Positions 36,429 to 44,586 of a DNA stretch of 64,000 bases are shown piece by piece. The DNA lies in NCBI RefSeq assembly GCF_003711225.1, contig NZ_CP031030.1:5270001-5334000 (forward strand), written 5' to 3'. Source of the DNA: Runella sp. SP2 (GTDB lineage: Bacteria > Bacteroidota > Bacteroidia > Cytophagales > Spirosomataceae). The notes under the pieces were generated by a model that saw only the letters and a list, made by a program, of their open reading frames with translations, did no database searches and was not told the DNA's origin. Position 1 is the first letter of the stretch. Each line of letters opens with the position of its first letter. A program made the translations under genes and the position numbers.

Positions 36429-37089
36429 ATTTCAAATGTAATGTCCCAAAAGAATCAGGGCGGTGGAATCTAGGCGTAGTACCGCTCATAGTTGGGTTCC
36501 AACACAAAAAGGCGCAATCGGCAGGGCTACATTTCCAGTCGGCATTCGCATGAGATTGAAGCGAAACAATGCGGTAAAAATTGAAACGATAGGTGTCCTT
36601 CTTTCCTCCTAACAGCGCCCACGGAATCTGCATTTTGCCTGACCACGTATCGCCTGCGGCCTTCACTTCATGTTTTATTTCCGCTTTTTCGTAAGGCACA
36701 AACGTCAAATTTTGCGGGGCTTCTTTCGTCGGGTTTTCAATCCATCCCACAAAAAGAGCGTTATTGGGGTTAATTTCTAGTTCCAAATACCGCATCGGAA
36801 TGGCTTCACCTTCGGCGATAAACAACTCAAACACTTCCTGATTCCACATGTCAGTATTGTGTCCTCGGTAGGTATTTTCTTTCCAAAAAGGGTTCTGTTG
36901 GCATTCAAAATCAATGTACAAATAGGTGTCGTCGTAGCGAAGTTTTACGTGGGTAGGCTGCGGAGCTGTACGGCCGTCGGTAGCGTATTTGAATTGTGTT
37001 TCGGGCAACGTCAGCCATTGTTGGGAAGTTAATGTAACAGAAGGATTAGCAAGATTCATAAGAAACAACGATAGTAGAAAACTGTACAT
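36427..37089 (-). CDS. CBM9-like carbohydrate-binding protein
   Basis: A 220-residue protein of the carbohydrate-binding family 9-like (CBM9/DUF1083) fold. Typical strands are ALLRYDD-type VKLRYDDTYLYIDFECQQ (about residues 47-64), NTDMWNQEVFELFI (the ligand-face DxxWxxExxE pattern), YLELEINPNNALFVG and FNFYRI. Met1 to Ala14 is a weak signal sequence. It lies 7 bases downstream of the DUF2264 gene, so the two are coupled. Expected role is glycan binding at the surface or periplasm; the enzyme partner is unknown. It is the last gene of the leftward PUL. Confidence 0.83.
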   Translation of the reverse strand: MYSFLLSLFLMNLANPSVTLTSQQWLTLPETQFKYATDGRTAPQPTHVKLRYDDTYLYIDFECQQNPFWKENTYRGHNTDMWNQEVFELFIAEGEAIPMRYLELEINPNNALFVGWIENPTKEAPQNLTFVPYEKAEIKHEVKAAGDTWSGKMQIPWALLGGKKDTYRFNFYRIVSLQSHANADWKCSPADCAFLCWNPTMSGTTPRFHRPDSFGTLHLK

Positions 37090-37095
37090 AATTGG

Positions 37096-38349
37096 CTAAT
37101 AATTAACGGCTCCGTCTTTTTTAAAAGGTTTGCCCGACCACGCCTTCTTTTGCGTCCATTCGGCATCTGCATTACTCCAAAACGGGTCGGTAGCAGGCAA
37201 GCCGAGGGGTAAAAACCCTAATGTTGTCAGATACATACTTCCTGAGTTTGAGTAAGAATCAGCAATTGTGGGTTGATGTCCCGCAAAGCCCAGCGTCAGC
37301 CAGCCTTCTTGGTCAAATACCCCTTCTTGCGAAAACATTCGCTTGATGACGGCCGTCAAGGCACAACGCGCCTGCGACGGACTGACGTTTTCGGGTAGCT
37401 GATGAATCAACGCGGCGTGCGTCAACGACTGAAATGCAGCTACGCGGTACGTAATACTACGGCCAAAGGCAGGAAATGTACCTTCGGGGGAGATTAAACG
37501 TTCCAAAAAATCGGCATGGCGCTGCATTCGTTTTACGGCTCGCGTGTAGCGTTCTTGCAGGGCTTGGTGATTGCCCGATGGCGCTTGACGGTTGACTTCC
37601 AGCCACGTTTGCAGTACATCCACCAGCATAGGTTGTATCACAAACGAATTATAATAATCAATGTGAAACACTTCACCATCTTTGAACCAACCATCACCCA
37701 CGTACCACTCCTCTATTTTTCGTACCCCAAACTCAATGCGGTAACGGTCGGCATTTTCGCCAATTGACCACAGAAAAGCTTCCACAATGGCCGCAAAAAG
37801 TACCCAATTGTTGTTCGGCGGAACCACTCGACGCAGTAGCGTAAATTCTTCAATTACCCGTTTTTGAGTAGTAGCATCCAGTGGCTTCCAGAGCGCCTCG
37901 GGCGCTTTGAGAAACGCCTGCGCCAAAAAGGCCGCGTCCACCAGCGTTTGGCCTTCTTTCCGCCACAGCATGTAGTCAGGTGAGTCGGGGTTAACGCTGT
38001 TTTCGATGCTTTTGAGGGCATATTGTTTGAGTTTTTTGCGCAATGTACCTTCTTCGGTATCGTCATCGGGCAACGCCAACCAAGGCGCTACGCCCACAAT
38101 GGTACGGCCAAAAGCCTCCAAGTACGCCACTTTGGCATTTCGGTTGTCCCATGTAGGGCTAAACTCCACTTTCCAGTTTTTGACCAGCGTGTGTTGGCTC
38201 AAATTTTTCAGGACGGGTTCGGCGATTTTGTAAAGTAACTTGGCCCAGTACAAGCGCACGTTTTCGGCGGCGGGTTGCGATGGCTTTTGCCAATTCAGCA
38301 CACCCCATCCCAAGGCCGCGTTGGTGTGGAGAAAATTTCGTCGGTTCAT
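37096..38349 (-). CDS. DUF2264 family protein, probable glycan-active enzyme
   Basis: A 417-residue protein of the DUF2264 family, which has an alpha/alpha-barrel-like pattern of helices and occurs in PULs. The N-terminus MNRRNFLHTNAALGWGV looks like a Tat-type or export signal. Conserved segments are VAPWLALPDDDTEEG, NNWVLFAAIVEAFLW, WYVGDGWFKDGEVFHIDYYNSFV and FPAFGRSITYR. The aromatic and acidic residues of GDGWFKDG are candidate active-site residues. No reaction is established to my knowledge. It precedes the CBM9-like gene by 6 bases. Confidence 0.82.
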   Translation of the reverse strand: MNRRNFLHTNAALGWGVLNWQKPSQPAAENVRLYWAKLLYKIAEPVLKNLSQHTLVKNWKVEFSPTWDNRNAKVAYLEAFGRTIVGVAPWLALPDDDTEEGTLRKKLKQYALKSIENSVNPDSPDYMLWRKEGQTLVDAAFLAQAFLKAPEALWKPLDATTQKRVIEEFTLLRRVVPPNNNWVLFAAIVEAFLWSIGENADRYRIEFGVRKIEEWYVGDGWFKDGEVFHIDYYNSFVIQPMLVDVLQTWLEVNRQAPSGNHQALQERYTRAVKRMQRHADFLERLISPEGTFPAFGRSITYRVAAFQSLTHAALIHQLPENVSPSQARCALTAVIKRMFSQEGVFDQEGWLTLGFAGHQPTIADSYSNSGSMYLTTLGFLPLGLPATDPFWSNADAEWTQKKAWSGKPFKKDGAVNY

Positions 38350-38364
38350 TGGTAGGGATAAAAA

Positions 38365-38652
38365 TTAGCGTTTGCGCCTTGAATCAACAATGTTCAGCAC
38401 ATGAATAATTTGTTGTTCTTCCAAAACGCTGTAATAAACTAAGTAGTGGGGTTTGACTCTAAACTCACGAACGGAGCTTAAAAGTTCATGTTTTCGACCA
38501 GCATAAGGCTGCTGTACAAGCATATCAACGGTATCAATTAGAAATTCTGAAAAGTTGTGAGAAGCTTCAAAACCCCATTTATCTAACAGATATACCAATA
38601 TTTCCCTAATATCTTCTTGGGAATTTGGCGAATAAATTATTTGGAAAGCCAT
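38365..38652 (-). CDS. ParE/RelE-type toxin
   Basis: A 95-residue type II toxin-like protein. The start FQIIYSPNSQEDIREILVYLLDKWG and the end REFRVKPHYLVYYSVLEEQQIIHVLNIVDSRRKR follow ParE/RelE toxins, which attack DNA gyrase or ribosome-bound mRNA. The gene overlaps the upstream small ORF by 16 bases, the antitoxin-first order. It lies inside the PUL, between the lactonase and DUF2264 genes, without obvious relation to glycan use. Confidence 0.86.
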   Translation of the reverse strand: MAFQIIYSPNSQEDIREILVYLLDKWGFEASHNFSEFLIDTVDMLVQQPYAGRKHELLSSVREFRVKPHYLVYYSVLEEQQIIHVLNIVDSRRKR

Positions 38653-38876
38653 TCGTTTACCTTGTTTCGCAACTCATCACTTCTCACTCCTTCGGCTGGG
38701 TTTTGTTGTAACGAAGTGGTCAAAGTTTGTACAAACGCAGGGGTACTACTATCAAAATGAATTTCTCGACTCTGAAAAAAGAAATTAAGATTGGCGTACA
38801 AATCTTCAATATCCTGCTCATCGGTTAGCAAGTCAATTTGTTGATGTATTTTTTCTTTTAGCTCAATCACCGACAT
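38637..38876 (-). CDS. Antitoxin of the ParE/RelE-type pair
   Basis: A 79-residue acidic protein (SVIELKEKIHQQIDLLTDEQDIEDLYANLNFFFQ N-terminal half, helical). It has no recognised DNA-binding motif and no named family that I can see. It is called an antitoxin because it ends by overlapping the toxin gene by 16 bases. The ATG at 38876 is used; an in-frame TTG at 38903 is less likely. Confidence 0.7.
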   Translation of the reverse strand: MSVIELKEKIHQQIDLLTDEQDIEDLYANLNFFFQSREIHFDSSTPAFVQTLTTSLQQNPAEGVRSDELRNKVNEWLSK

Positions 38877-38942
38877 CGTCTTACTTCTTTTAGTTTTAAT
38901 CAAAATTAGAGAAAAATGTCAGAAATGCAAACTTACCCCTGC

Positions 38943-40058
38943 TCACTCCAACACTTTCAAACACACAGGCATCGAGACCTTGATTTCTTTGCCAGTGGGC
39001 GTCAATTTGCCCGTTTTGGCATCTCGACTAAAAATCACGACGTTGTCTGTGTCTTGATTTGCCACAAGCACCCATTTCCCTGTAGGATCAATCATAAAAT
39101 TGCGGGGTGTTTTTCCGAGCACATCTTGGTTTCCTACGTAGGTAAGTTCGCCCGTTTTGGGGGCGATGCTATAAATGACCAAGCTCTCTTGGGCGCGGTT
39201 AGAGCCGTACAAAAACTTCCCATCGGGCGAAACGTGGATATCGGCGCACCACATACGCCCCGTGTAGCCACTGGGGAGCGTCGTCACCGTTTGTACGGGG
39301 GTTAATTTCCCTTTTTTGTACTCAAAACGCGTCATCGTTGCGTCCAGTTCGTTGATAACGTATGCCCATTTTCCGTTGGGATGAAACGTAAAGTGACGCG
39401 GCCCAGCCCCAGGGGTAGCCGCCGTAAATGCAGGATTGCCAGGGGTAAGGCGTCCTGCTTTGGTATCAAGGGTATAAGTCATAATTTTGTCCATGCCCAA
39501 ATCAGGCACAAATACATCGACGTTGTTAGGCGCAACATTAATAGAATGGACATGTGCTTTCTCTTGACGTGCCTCATTCACGCTTTTGCCTTCGTGCTGA
39601 ATAGTTTGGGTAGCCACTCCCAACGAGCCGTCGGCCTGCACGGGTAATATACTCAAACTACCACCGCCGTAGTTTCCCACCATCACCCACTTTCCTGTTT
39701 TGTCAGTCGCCACGTGACAGGGGCCATTTCCTCCCGCCGATTGGGTATTGATGAACGTCAATGCTCCTGTATTTTTATCGAATGAGTACGAATTAACCGC
39801 TCCGCCATTGACTTCCGCAACCGAATACACAAAACGTTTATCGGGTGAAATAGCCAAAAAAGAAGGGTTTTTAACCCCTTTGGCAATGCTTACTGGGCTA
39901 AAATCGCCCGTTTCGGTATTGAATTTATAGACATAAATACCTTCGCTGGTTTTGGTTGTGTAGGTACCAATAAAGAGGTACTTATCGGCGTTTTGTCCCC
40001 ACGCACAAACATTGAACATTGCCAGCAGGCCGACCAGTAAGAAATTGCTTCGTTTCAT
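38943..40058 (-). CDS. Lactonase-family seven-bladed beta-propeller protein
   Basis: A 371-residue exported protein (signal MKRSNFLLVGLLAMFNVCAWGQ) of the YbhE/Pgl-like lactonase family. Blade repeats are visible as ISPDKRFVYSVAEVNG, TDKTGKWVMVGNYGGGSLSIL, FHPNGKWAYVINELDATM, VSPDGKFLYGSNRAQESLVIYSI and IDPTGKWVLVANQDTDNVVIF. Family members open sugar lactones such as 6-phosphogluconolactone, but an exported copy in a PUL may act on aldonolactones or only bind. The gene follows the MGH1-like glycosidase, with a terminator in between. Confidence 0.88.
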   Translation of the reverse strand: MKRSNFLLVGLLAMFNVCAWGQNADKYLFIGTYTTKTSEGIYVYKFNTETGDFSPVSIAKGVKNPSFLAISPDKRFVYSVAEVNGGAVNSYSFDKNTGALTFINTQSAGGNGPCHVATDKTGKWVMVGNYGGGSLSILPVQADGSLGVATQTIQHEGKSVNEARQEKAHVHSINVAPNNVDVFVPDLGMDKIMTYTLDTKAGRLTPGNPAFTAATPGAGPRHFTFHPNGKWAYVINELDATMTRFEYKKGKLTPVQTVTTLPSGYTGRMWCADIHVSPDGKFLYGSNRAQESLVIYSIAPKTGELTYVGNQDVLGKTPRNFMIDPTGKWVLVANQDTDNVVIFSRDAKTGKLTPTGKEIKVSMPVCLKVLE

Positions 40059-40079
40059 TCTGTGTATGTTTATAAAAGT

Positions 40080-40110
40080 AAAAAGCGAACTCAGTGAGAG
40101 TCCGCTTTTT
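40080..40110 (-). terminator. Intrinsic terminator after the MGH1-like gene
   Basis: On the minus strand AAAAAGCGGACTC pairs with GAGTTCGCTTTTT, ending in a T run. It lies between the MGH1-like gene and the lactonase gene and may partly separate them. Confidence 0.75.
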
Positions 40111-40137
40111 AAAGGATTTATAGCTACTTTCTTACTT

Positions 40138-41745
40138 CTACCGCCCTAATTTCAGCTTCATCGGTTGCAGTTTTTTGGCTCGTCCTACTTCTTTACCGTC
40201 CACAAATACACGCAAACCTTTGCCTTTTTGATAGTGTTTTCCCGTTTTATCCCAAAGCACGGTTACGCTTTTTCCGTGGTACAAAACTTTGTCCAAACAA
40301 AACCAATCCCACTGATTTTGAGGAACTAACGGACGAATCTCTAAAATATCATCCGCACGGGGTTTGAGCCCTACCAAGTCGCTGATAATCAAATCGGCAT
40401 AACCCGAGTGGTTATAAAACTTACTGCGGGGATCATCGCCTTTGAGCCATCGACCATTTTTCTCGTCTTGGTATTCTCCGAGGTATAACTTGCCATTCAT
40501 CTGGTGCGAACGTGCATAACGGTGAAGCTCGTCGTAGAATACCTGCGGCGTCATGCTCCCGTGGTTTTTGTAGTTGTTAAGCAGATTTGAGAGCCCTCGT
40601 AGCGTTTGTGTGGTGGCAAAAGGCCACACGGGGCCGTCCCACTCGCAGCCATGCCCCGAACCGTGCGTCCGAAACAACGGGTGTCGGCGCTCGGCGGTCG
40701 TCAATCCCCAAGGAGCCCGAAACCCCGTCGTATCGGTAAGTTGTTCCCATTGTCTGGCGTAGTTTGGGGCATCGTCGGGCAGGTTGAAGTACCACGGGAT
40801 AAAACCAATGGCCTCGCGGGCTTGGTCGAGGTGGCCGTTTTCGTGTTTTACTTTAAAAAATGAGGCTGATTCATCCCACAAGTTTTCGTGAACGAGGCGT
40901 TTGAGCGTTTCGGCTTTTTGCTCGTATTTCTGGCGTAGGGTATCATTGCCCACAATCGCCGCCATGCGCGATAATGCAACAGCATTTCCGTACATGTAGC
41001 TGTTGATAGTCGGACGGATATTTTTTTCTTTTCGCGAACCACTTATCGACTCTTCCATGGCATCGCGGACGTCAAACTGCCAAAAAAGCTGCGTTGGGAG
41101 CATTTTCTCCGTTTCCCATTTTCGGTAATCGGCTTCTAAGTCGAGCAATGTCTTTTGTAAAAAAGCTTTATCTAAATTTACCAAATATCGCCCATATACC
41201 GCATCGTCCACCCAGCTACTAAAGGCATGAAAACGTTGAACGCTATGTTTAGGGTCAACGTACAGCCAAAACGAAATGTAATCATTGAGGTACTGCGGAT
41301 TGTGCAGCCATCGCCCTTCGTAAATGTGGTGACCCAAGGCGCTGCTAATGGCGTTGTGCTTACCCGCGTGGTTGACTTTGGTGATAAATTCGGTAAAAAT
41401 AAAGCCATCAGGCGTTTGTTTGAGGTGCTTTCGAAACGACCACCAACGGTAGTTATAGACCGTCCGAATGACAGAATCGGGGCAATCAAACAATGGAACG
41501 TTTTTAGAAAGCCATTCAAATGATTGTTCGTTGGTAATGTAATTCTTTACGGCTTCCTCGTCGATGGAATTAAAATAAGCAACGTCTTTTTTGAGTGCGT
41601 CGGTGGTTAAAACTGTTGCCTTTTGAGCGAAGCCTTGAAGGAACAAGAGGCAAAAGGCGAAGAGCAAAGGGCAAGAGGCAAGGGGCAAGGGGCAAATTTG
41701 CAAGGGATAAAGGGCAAGGGGTGTTTTATTTTTTTTCGTGGACAT
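40138..41745 (-). CDS. MGH1-like (GH63-type alpha/alpha barrel) glycoside hydrolase
   Basis: A 535-residue exported glycosidase with the alpha/alpha-barrel of the MGH1-like/GH63-GH37 group. Candidate active-site segments are FWQFDVRDAMEESISGSRKE (near residue 217), ENLWDESASFFKVKHENG (near 296), GFIPWYFNLPDDAP and CEWDGPVWPFATTQT (near 367, Glu-Trp-Asp). The N-terminal signal peptide (residues 1-40, ending GFAQ) is encoded by heptamer repeats at 41644-41721, so it is built of repeated Leu, Pro, Ala and Cys. Substrate unknown; the ending IFVDGK-like RVFVDGKEVGRA is an appended beta region. Confidence 0.82.
   Translation of the reverse strand: MSTKKNKTPLALYPLQICPLPLASCPLLFAFCLLFLQGFAQKATVLTTDALKKDVAYFNSIDEEAVKNYITNEQSFEWLSKNVPLFDCPDSVIRTVYNYRWWSFRKHLKQTPDGFIFTEFITKVNHAGKHNAISSALGHHIYEGRWLHNPQYLNDYISFWLYVDPKHSVQRFHAFSSWVDDAVYGRYLVNLDKAFLQKTLLDLEADYRKWETEKMLPTQLFWQFDVRDAMEESISGSRKEKNIRPTINSYMYGNAVALSRMAAIVGNDTLRQKYEQKAETLKRLVHENLWDESASFFKVKHENGHLDQAREAIGFIPWYFNLPDDAPNYARQWEQLTDTTGFRAPWGLTTAERRHPLFRTHGSGHGCEWDGPVWPFATTQTLRGLSNLLNNYKNHGSMTPQVFYDELHRYARSHQMNGKLYLGEYQDEKNGRWLKGDDPRSKFYNHSGYADLIISDLVGLKPRADDILEIRPLVPQNQWDWFCLDKVLYHGKSVTVLWDKTGKHYQKGKGLRVFVDGKEVGRAKKLQPMKLKLGR
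41644..41721. repeat. CAAGRGG heptamer array, partly coding
   Basis: Eleven heptads of the type CAAGGGG, CAAAGGG, CAAGAGG in near perfect 7-base register (one extra base at 41700). They lie on the strand opposite the MGH1-like gene and encode residues 9-34 of its signal peptide. Such arrays are normally intergenic in this group. Confidence 0.85.
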
Positions 41746-41787
41746 AGATTCAATCTTTTATTTGTTATTTTGGCCTCTGGCCAGATA

Positions 41788-44514
41788 CTATTCAAACAGC
41801 CAATCAATATTCTTCTTGTTACCTGCCATACCCGCGTCGAAAACGGGGATAGTTTGGTTTCCTTTCACAAAGCCCAACAAAAGACACACTCCTTTGCCCA
41901 GATTTACGGTATGCGTTCCTGCTCCAAACGAATACGCGTGGACATTAGCAGGTGGCAAACCATTGACCAAAACAGCATTTGAGATTTTGATTTCGGCTTG
42001 CCCGTAGTCGTTGGCGCTGGCGTCGGTTTCTAACTCGGGGGGTGGTAAATAACTGGCTTTCTTTTCGTTGAAAAACCCAACCAATAACTTCACAGGTTCT
42101 TGTGCTGTGAAAGTGAGCGATGTACGTTGCGACTGTAGTTGATTTTTGGCTAACTTAATTCCTTTCAACGCCTGTAATTCGGGCGCAATTCCGCTAATCA
42201 CCGCCACCGTATCACTAAACACGGCTTGTCCTTTTACCGCCGAAAACCACGCTGCCTGCGGGCTTTGTAGGGTTACTTCGGCGGGTTGTAATATTACCAA
42301 TTGCTTGGTGGTCTGCGAACTATGGGTTTTGAGCGAATCTATTTTATACTTAAACGTTTTCAACTCTTTTTCATAAACAGGCAGCATTTCTGTCCACGTT
42401 TTGTACGCACCCTCAAACCCACGCATCGGAATTTTACGCTGCTGCGTTTGCATACTGTTGGCATACAAATAAGTATCTTTGGTCAAGACAACGAGCTTGG
42501 CGTAATGATTGACGCTTTTCTCCAAATGCGGCAACGCCTTTTCCAAATCACGAACATCGTTTGAATACTTAAAGCGCAAAGCTGCCAGTGCCGCCCGTGC
42601 TTTTTCTGCATAAAAATTTGCCATGGCATCTTGGCAATGGACGTCGTTGCGAAGACGACCAAACTCTTCTTTGCTTTGGGTAACACTAGCCGCCGCGCGC
42701 TCAATCGCTTCTACGGCCTTTTGCCCGTGGACTACCACCTCATCGGCTACGTTTACGGGCGTTTCCCCAAGGTGCGGTTCTCGGTTCCATTCTTTTTCGG
42801 CATACTCAATAATCATTTCACCCTCAGGCGCTTCCGATTCATACATCAGCGTAAATAAGCCGTACCGAAACGGATTGATGAGTTGCGTCATCAACATCCC
42901 CAACGTCAACGTTTGACGGTTTCCATCCGTGATTCCGTAGCGGCGAAGGAGTTTAGGCGAAATTTCCCCCGTTTGTTCGTAGGCTTCCAACACATCCTTG
43001 CCTTTGTCGAGCGGTAAGCCGTATTTCTCCGCCAATTGATTGCCCCAATAATTGATTTCAGCGGGGCGCTCCCGTTTTGAATTCCACGCGTAGCGCGCCC
43101 ATGTTTTGTACCAAATCCAGTCACGATCCAGTTGAAAAAGGCGTTTTTCGGCTTTATCGGCCGTGTAAGGCCAGTCCCAATACGATGCCTGAGGGTACAA
43201 ATGAAGGCCGTTGGCTTCGTACACGTTGTGCATGGCTTGTACCGATTTTTGAATAAAATCGGCCGAACCATACCGAAAAGGCTCCAAATTGGCCAAAATA
43301 TGCACATTTTCAACGTGGACTGTCCCAATGCGACTCAGACTGCGGTGTAAATCGGCCCACTTACCGCGAGGCGTGTAGGTCGTTAGCGCTTCACCGTTGT
43401 ATTTGGCCATCGTATATAAGTTTTTGTACAAAAGCAAAGCCGATTTCATCACCCGAGGAGCGTCGGTATCGTGGGCACGAAGCACGATGGGCGGCTCGGT
43501 CGTTTTTCCTAAGGCTTTAAGCCCATCTTGCACGCCTGGAATGATGGTTTTCGTAAACCAATCGACGTCATCCTGCCCCTGCCCTTCCATCGCTTCACCG
43601 AGGGTAATGAGTAGCCCTACGTTCGGGTATTTTTCAACAAAAGCTGCTATGGATTTACGCGTATAATCGGCAATCAATGGCACAATCGGGCGGTTACGGT
43701 CTTGGGTTTTAATGCCGTGTTTTTCGGCAAAAGGTTTAGAAACAATGATGTTGTAAAACATCTGAATCACCCATATTCCACGCTTATCGGCCTCGGTGGT
43801 GAGGAAACCAAAAAGTTCCTGATTTTTTTGAAACGTGGCCTCGTCCACCTCCAACGCATACGGGTAGTCTTTCAATTTTACCAACGACGCAAACGGGTGT
43901 CCATTCCATAAGTAAAGTGAATTATACCGATTTTCGACCATCATGTCTAAGTACTTAATCCACTGCGCTTTGTCGTACAACCACGGAAACGTCTCGGGAG
44001 TATAAGGATATTCATATACCTCACGACCAGGCAAATAGACGGGTTTTTGAATACCAATACAGGTACCACGTAGCACCATTTCGGGCTGGTCTTTGAGCGA
44101 AAATTGCTGGGGTAAACGTTTGTTTTTCTTGAGTTGATCCACCAATTCAAAACATCCATACAAGGCTCCCGAAGCATCGTTCCCCGCCACAAACAAGGCA
44201 GAGGTGGGCTGTTTGAGAAGCTCAAAACTTTCTTTGGGGGGATTAGCGACAAGCGTGAGTTTTTGGCCCAATATGAGTTTTTGGAAGGTTGGGTCAGCGG
44301 CTACTCCAACGACAATTTGGTAGCTATTCTTGGCAATGCTTTTGTTTAAAGTCACTTGATAACCCGCACTGCTCAAGGCCGTTTTGAGCCTTTCTACGCC
44401 AAAATTCACCCGTGGACTTGGGTCTGTTGCCCAGATGTTGACGGTTTGTTGGGAAAAAGCCGCCTTCGCCGAAAACAGAATAAAATATAGCCAATAAAAG
44501 GGTTGTTTTCTCAT
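41788..44514 (-). CDS. Large exported GH67/GH20-like glycosidase, alpha-glucuronidase-like
   Basis: A 908-residue exported protein with a signal ending KAAFSQ. Residues 22-150 form an alpha/beta domain like the N-terminal domain of GH67 and GH20 enzymes (GVERLKTALSSAGYQ, then FELLKQPTSALFVAGNDASGALYGCFELVDQLKK). Residues 150-560 look like a TIM barrel (MVENRYNSLYLWNGHPF, VGLLITLGEAMEGQGQDD, APRVMKSALLLYKN). The Glu of LGEAMEG is a candidate catalytic residue. A helical and a beta-rich C-terminal part follow. It is read as an alpha-uronidase type enzyme, but the substrate is not proven. Confidence 0.7.
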   Translation of the reverse strand: MRKQPFYWLYFILFSAKAAFSQQTVNIWATDPSPRVNFGVERLKTALSSAGYQVTLNKSIAKNSYQIVVGVAADPTFQKLILGQKLTLVANPPKESFELLKQPTSALFVAGNDASGALYGCFELVDQLKKNKRLPQQFSLKDQPEMVLRGTCIGIQKPVYLPGREVYEYPYTPETFPWLYDKAQWIKYLDMMVENRYNSLYLWNGHPFASLVKLKDYPYALEVDEATFQKNQELFGFLTTEADKRGIWVIQMFYNIIVSKPFAEKHGIKTQDRNRPIVPLIADYTRKSIAAFVEKYPNVGLLITLGEAMEGQGQDDVDWFTKTIIPGVQDGLKALGKTTEPPIVLRAHDTDAPRVMKSALLLYKNLYTMAKYNGEALTTYTPRGKWADLHRSLSRIGTVHVENVHILANLEPFRYGSADFIQKSVQAMHNVYEANGLHLYPQASYWDWPYTADKAEKRLFQLDRDWIWYKTWARYAWNSKRERPAEINYWGNQLAEKYGLPLDKGKDVLEAYEQTGEISPKLLRRYGITDGNRQTLTLGMLMTQLINPFRYGLFTLMYESEAPEGEMIIEYAEKEWNREPHLGETPVNVADEVVVHGQKAVEAIERAAASVTQSKEEFGRLRNDVHCQDAMANFYAEKARAALAALRFKYSNDVRDLEKALPHLEKSVNHYAKLVVLTKDTYLYANSMQTQQRKIPMRGFEGAYKTWTEMLPVYEKELKTFKYKIDSLKTHSSQTTKQLVILQPAEVTLQSPQAAWFSAVKGQAVFSDTVAVISGIAPELQALKGIKLAKNQLQSQRTSLTFTAQEPVKLLVGFFNEKKASYLPPPELETDASANDYGQAEIKISNAVLVNGLPPANVHAYSFGAGTHTVNLGKGVCLLLGFVKGNQTIPVFDAGMAGNKKNIDWLFE

Positions 44515-44528
44515 GAATTTTCATTTTT

Positions 44529-44570
44529 GGGAACACGGAGGTTCACAGAGTTAGACACAGAGTATCATGG
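44529..44570. repeat. CACAGAG/CACGGAG-type degenerate repeat
   Basis: Short units ACACGGAG, TTCACAGAG and ACACAGAG lie in the gap between the GH67-like gene and the BNR gene. They are the same unit type as the inverted array at 50825-50913. Confidence 0.6.
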
Positions 44571-44586
44571 AGTATGGCAAAAAACA

